Assembly (NCBI GenBank): GCA_030156395.1
Contig: JASGMP010000008.1
Span: 1-35,831 of the forward strand
DNA from: Fidelibacterota bacterium
GTDB taxonomy: Bacteria > Fidelibacterota > Fidelibacteria > Fidelibacterales > Fidelibacteraceae
DNA length: 35,831 nt
Reading direction: 5' to 3'
Below are positions 32,785 to 35,831 of this stretch, piece after piece; the first letter of the stretch is position 1, and the number at the start of each line of letters is the position of its first letter. Below the pieces are notes generated by a model. It ran no database searches. It was not told the DNA's origin and worked only from the letters and a program-made list of their open reading frames with translations. The translations under genes were made by a program, and so were the position numbers.

Positions 32785-35669
32785 AAAAAATAATGATTAT
32801 AGGTTTATTTATGGGGATGATCACAACAGCAAAGGCTTCTCCGGTGACATCCGATCCTGCCTATCCGACGATCAATGATTCCATCATCATCTATTTCGAT
32901 GCTACAAAAGGGAATCAGGGACTGAAGGATTTTGCCGGACCGGTGTATGCTCATACCGGTGTATTGACCGATGAAAGTGCTTCATCTTCCGAATGGAAAT
33001 ATGTGGTCACGGACTGGGGGGAAGATACGCCCAAAACACAATTGTCTCAGGTGGAAACCAATCTGTGGAAATTGGTGATTGGTTATCCCCGGGAATACTA
33101 CGCAATTCCCAAACAGGTTAATGTAACACATCTCGCCTTTGTCTTCCGTAGTTCACAACAACCGGACGGAAGCTATCTAGAAGGAAAAGATGTGGACAAT
33201 CAGGATATTTTTGTCGAACTCTACAAGCCAGGGATTACTGCCCGATTTATAATACCAACTATTACGGAATCTTTTCAGGATCCCTACCGTGAACCCCTTT
33301 TTATGACCGATCGCGATACGTTGGATATTCTTGGAACCAGTGTTCAGCTATTTACGGAAACGTTTCGCACCGAATTGTGGATTAACGGGACACTTGTCAA
33401 ATCGGTGGAGGATGATACCCTCTCATATATACTCATTGGAAGCGATTATACAAACGATCTCCTTCAAATCGATCTGATTGCTGAAGACTTGTATGAATTG
33501 CGTGATACAGCTTCATGTATTGTGATTAAAAACCCCGGATTTAAAGAAGCACCGCAGCCCGAGGGGTTGGAACCCGGTATCACGGTGGGTCCTTTCGGCC
33601 AATCTGTGACTTTCTCCCTTTTTGCACCCTATAAGAACTTTGTTTATTTGATCGGTGATTTCAACGACTGGAAGGTATTGCCTGAATTCGAAATGTCCAG
33701 AGACTCCATTTCTGAACATGAAGTGTGGTATTGGATATCGGTACCGATGGATGAACAAAAGGAATTTGCTTTTCAGTATCTTATAGATGGTGAGCTACGG
33801 ATCGCTGACCCTTATACACAAAAAATACTGGATCCATGGAATGATCCCTATATCCCCGAGAGTGTCTATCCCGGTCTCAAACCCTATCCCAAAGGAAAAA
33901 CCCAGGAAATCGTTTCAACCTTCACGACGGAAATATCACCACCCTTTAACTGGACAGATACGGCATTTGTCCGTCCTCCACGGGAAAAACTGGTGATTTA
34001 TGAATTGTTGGTTCGGGATTTTCTGGCCGATCACAATTATGAAACACTCATGGATACTCTTTCATACCTAAAAAAACTGGGAATCAATGCTATCGAACTG
34101 ATGCCGTTCAGTGAATTCGAAGGTAATTCAAGTTGGGGTTATAATCCGTGCTTCTATTTTGCACCGGATAAGTATTACGGGACGGATCTTGCCCTAAAAC
34201 GTTTCATCAATGCCAGTCATCAACAGGGAATAGCTGTAATCATGGATATGGTTTTAAATCATTCCTTTGGCCAGTCCCCCCAGGTTCGCATGTACTGGAA
34301 CAGCACAGAATCCCGTCCATCTGCAGACAACCCGTGGTTTAATGAAGTCTCGCCCAATCCTGATTATTCCTGGGGATTTGATTTCAATCATGAAAGTCCG
34401 TGGACACAGGCCTTTGTGGATTCTGTCCTGGCTTTTTGGATTCGCGAATACCACATGGATGGATACCGGCTTGATTTTACAAAAGGGTTTACCAATACAA
34501 GCGGTGATCCCGGATATGACGTGAGCCGGATAAACCTGATCAAGCGTTTGGGAAATGTCCTGTGGCAAAAAGATTCCACGGCATACCTGATTCTCGAACA
34601 CTGGGCTGATAATTCCGAAGAACAAATCCTGGCGAATGAAGGTTTTATGCTTTGGGGGAATGTGACCCATGATTACCAGGAAGCATCTATGGGCTACACT
34701 TCAGATTTTTCCTGGGGTTTTTATAAATCCCGGGGATGGGCCGATCCCCATTTGATAACCTACATGGAAAGCCATGATGAAGAACGGATTATGTTTAAAA
34801 ACTTGAACTGGGGGAATGTATCCGGTGACTATTCCATTCAGGAAATTAACACGGCATTGAACCGAGTAAAGCTGGTTTCTGCATTTTTCTATACTTTGCC
34901 GGGACCTAAAATGATATGGCAATTTGGTGAGTTGGGATACGATGTATCTATTGAAACACCCTGTAGAGTGTGTGAAAAACCCATCCGGTGGGAATACTAT
35001 CACGACGCCCGGCGAAAGAATCTGTTTAAAACAACGGCGGCTTTGATTCGTTTACGACTTTCCAACCCCTTGTTTTACTCCGGAAATACCCAGGTTGACA
35101 TGGATACGGGAGGGATGGTGAAAACCCTGACTCTCATCGGCTCGTCTATGCGCAGCGTGATTGTGGGTAATTTTGATGTCGTGGAGAAATCGGCAGAAGT
35201 GATCTTTCCGCGGATTGGTGTATGGTATGATTACTTCAGCGGAGATAGTCTTATCATGGAAAATCTGGCTGAATTAAATCAGTCTTTAACCCTTGCGCCC
35301 GGAGAATTCCATATTTATACCGATAAACAACAACCCCTACCTGAACCGGGTATTCTGACACAATTGAATGAGGATGCTTTCCTCAGCCAAACCTTTGAAC
35401 TATTTGACAATTATCCGAACCCTTTTAATGGAATAACCCGGATCGTATTTGCCGTACCGGTTAAAGACTATTTTACCCTTCAGGTCTTCGATGTGAAAGG
35501 CAGGCACATAAAAACCCTATATCAGGGGGACTTGGATGCCGGGATTCATACCATTCATTGGGATGGGACGACTGAATCGGGGCAAACCGCTGCATCCGGT
35601 GTCTATTTTTATCGGATTGATCATCATGAAATGAGATCCCTACAGGGTAAAATGGTATATTTAAAATAA
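32781..35669 (+). CDS. Secreted GH13 alpha-amylase-family enzyme with T9SS type A-like tail (copy 2)
   Basis: This 962-residue paralogue of the preceding gene overlaps it by ATGA, so the two are translationally coupled. The order is a signal peptide (1-19), DUF4961-like module (about 20-130: VYAHTGVLTDESASSSEWKY), CBM48-like module (about 273-360: FVYLIGDFNDWKV), GH13 barrel and sorting domain (from about 874: FDNYPNPFNGITRIVF, then SGVYFYRI and GKMVYLK). All catalytic residues are present: D489 (DMVLNH), nucleophile D565 (GYRLD), E606 (LILEH) and D666 (SHDEE). The last site differs from copy 1 (SHDEP), and the C-terminal module is nearer to a FlgD-Ig type, so the copies may differ in product or in attachment. 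Likely location is outside the cell or on its surface. Confidence 0.92.
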   Translation: MKKIMIIGLFMGMITTAKASPVTSDPAYPTINDSIIIYFDATKGNQGLKDFAGPVYAHTGVLTDESASSSEWKYVVTDWGEDTPKTQLSQVETNLWKLVIGYPREYYAIPKQVNVTHLAFVFRSSQQPDGSYLEGKDVDNQDIFVELYKPGITARFIIPTITESFQDPYREPLFMTDRDTLDILGTSVQLFTETFRTELWINGTLVKSVEDDTLSYILIGSDYTNDLLQIDLIAEDLYELRDTASCIVIKNPGFKEAPQPEGLEPGITVGPFGQSVTFSLFAPYKNFVYLIGDFNDWKVLPEFEMSRDSISEHEVWYWISVPMDEQKEFAFQYLIDGELRIADPYTQKILDPWNDPYIPESVYPGLKPYPKGKTQEIVSTFTTEISPPFNWTDTAFVRPPREKLVIYELLVRDFLADHNYETLMDTLSYLKKLGINAIELMPFSEFEGNSSWGYNPCFYFAPDKYYGTDLALKRFINASHQQGIAVIMDMVLNHSFGQSPQVRMYWNSTESRPSADNPWFNEVSPNPDYSWGFDFNHESPWTQAFVDSVLAFWIREYHMDGYRLDFTKGFTNTSGDPGYDVSRINLIKRLGNVLWQKDSTAYLILEHWADNSEEQILANEGFMLWGNVTHDYQEASMGYTSDFSWGFYKSRGWADPHLITYMESHDEERIMFKNLNWGNVSGDYSIQEINTALNRVKLVSAFFYTLPGPKMIWQFGELGYDVSIETPCRVCEKPIRWEYYHDARRKNLFKTTAALIRLRLSNPLFYSGNTQVDMDTGGMVKTLTLIGSSMRSVIVGNFDVVEKSAEVIFPRIGVWYDYFSGDSLIMENLAELNQSLTLAPGEFHIYTDKQQPLPEPGILTQLNEDAFLSQTFELFDNYPNPFNGITRIVFAVPVKDYFTLQVFDVKGRHIKTLYQGDLDAGIHTIHWDGTTESGQTAASGVYFYRIDHHEMRSLQGKMVYLK

Positions 35670-35687
35670 AAATAACAGGAACCCTAC

Positions 35688-35831
35688 ATGAAGTTTAAAA
35701 ACAAGACCTTGTGCCTGGACGGAAATCCCCTCACGCTGGATGATTTCAAATACTACCTGCAGGTCCGGCCTGAAATTTCATTGGATGAATCGGTCATCAC
35801 CCGTTTGCAGGAGGGACGGGATTATATTGAA
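35688..35831 (+). CDS. Aromatic amino acid lyase (histidine/phenylalanine ammonia-lyase family), N-terminus only
   Basis: Only 48 codons are inside the window. ACAGGA lies about 7 nt upstream of the ATG at 35688, and the frame is open to the edge. The reading MKFKNKTLCLDGNPLTLDDF, followed by a VRPEISLDESVITRLQEGRDYIE segment, fits the opening of histidine or phenylalanine ammonia-lyases (the LTLEDV, then a helical ER segment). The MIO-forming ASG motif, needed to confirm the family, is beyond the edge. It follows the amylases by 18 bp, but its substrate is unrelated to glucans, so the operon link may be incidental. Confidence 0.7.
   Translation, partial: MKFKNKTLCLDGNPLTLDDFKYYLQVRPEISLDESVITRLQEGRDYIE

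Overview
The window looks like a chromosomal segment from a Gram-negative bacterium of the Fibrobacterota-Chlorobiota-Bacteroidota (FCB) group or a neighbouring candidate phylum such as Marinimicrobia, Calditrichota or Cloacimonadota. This is an inference from gene content. The window has TamA/TamB outer-membrane assembly proteins, a TonB-dependent receptor with an N-terminal carboxypeptidase-regulatory-like domain, a PorV/PorQ-like barrel, and several secreted proteins whose C-termini resemble type IX secretion (T9SS) sorting domains. No rRNA, tRNA, transposase, CRISPR array or phage gene was seen. Composition is even, so this reads as resident genome, not an island.

Layout. (1) Bases 1-4788, minus strand: tamB (truncated by the left edge) and tamA, one base apart. 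(2) Bases 4915-7762, plus strand: aspS, then a 445-bp intergenic stretch packed with small palindromes and short direct repeats, then a PPP-type metallophosphatase. (3) Bases 7919-12193, minus strand: read in transcription order, a flavin-reductase-like protein, a dipeptide epimerase, an AONS/KBL-type PLP enzyme and an NhaC-family antiporter. (4) Bases 12386-14648, plus strand: a small coiled-coil membrane protein and a three-domain aminopeptidase P. (5) Bases 14762-28971, plus strand: a TonB-dependent receptor, two very large secreted modular proteins, a PorV-like barrel, a parvulin-type lipoprotein and a sodium:solute symporter. (6) Bases 29020-35669, plus strand: a TrmB-type sugar regulator and two tandem GH13 alpha-amylase-family enzymes with T9SS-type tails. 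(7) Bases 35688 to the end: the N-terminus of an aromatic amino acid lyase.

Functional reading. Blocks 5 and 6 together resemble a starch or maltodextrin utilisation locus built from unusual parts. Two secreted amylases would cut alpha-glucan, a TonB receptor with secreted or surface partners could serve the outer membrane, a sodium symporter could serve the inner membrane, and TrmB would replace the usual SusR- or LacI-type regulator. Blocks 3 and 4 suggest peptide and cell-wall dipeptide use: an L-Ala-D/L-Glu epimerase, an aminopeptidase P and an amino-acid-type antiporter.

The most unusual single observation is in the second large secreted protein (21579-24671). It carries the two halves of a proprotein-convertase P domain in reversed order, separated by a CBM4/9-like module, all inserted in one loop of a fibronectin-type fold. 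That is the arrangement expected if a circular segment had been integrated by one crossover. Other notable features are an array of TTGAA-spaced mini-hairpins after aspS and two strong hairpins placed at gene starts (25725-25754 and 28982-29016).
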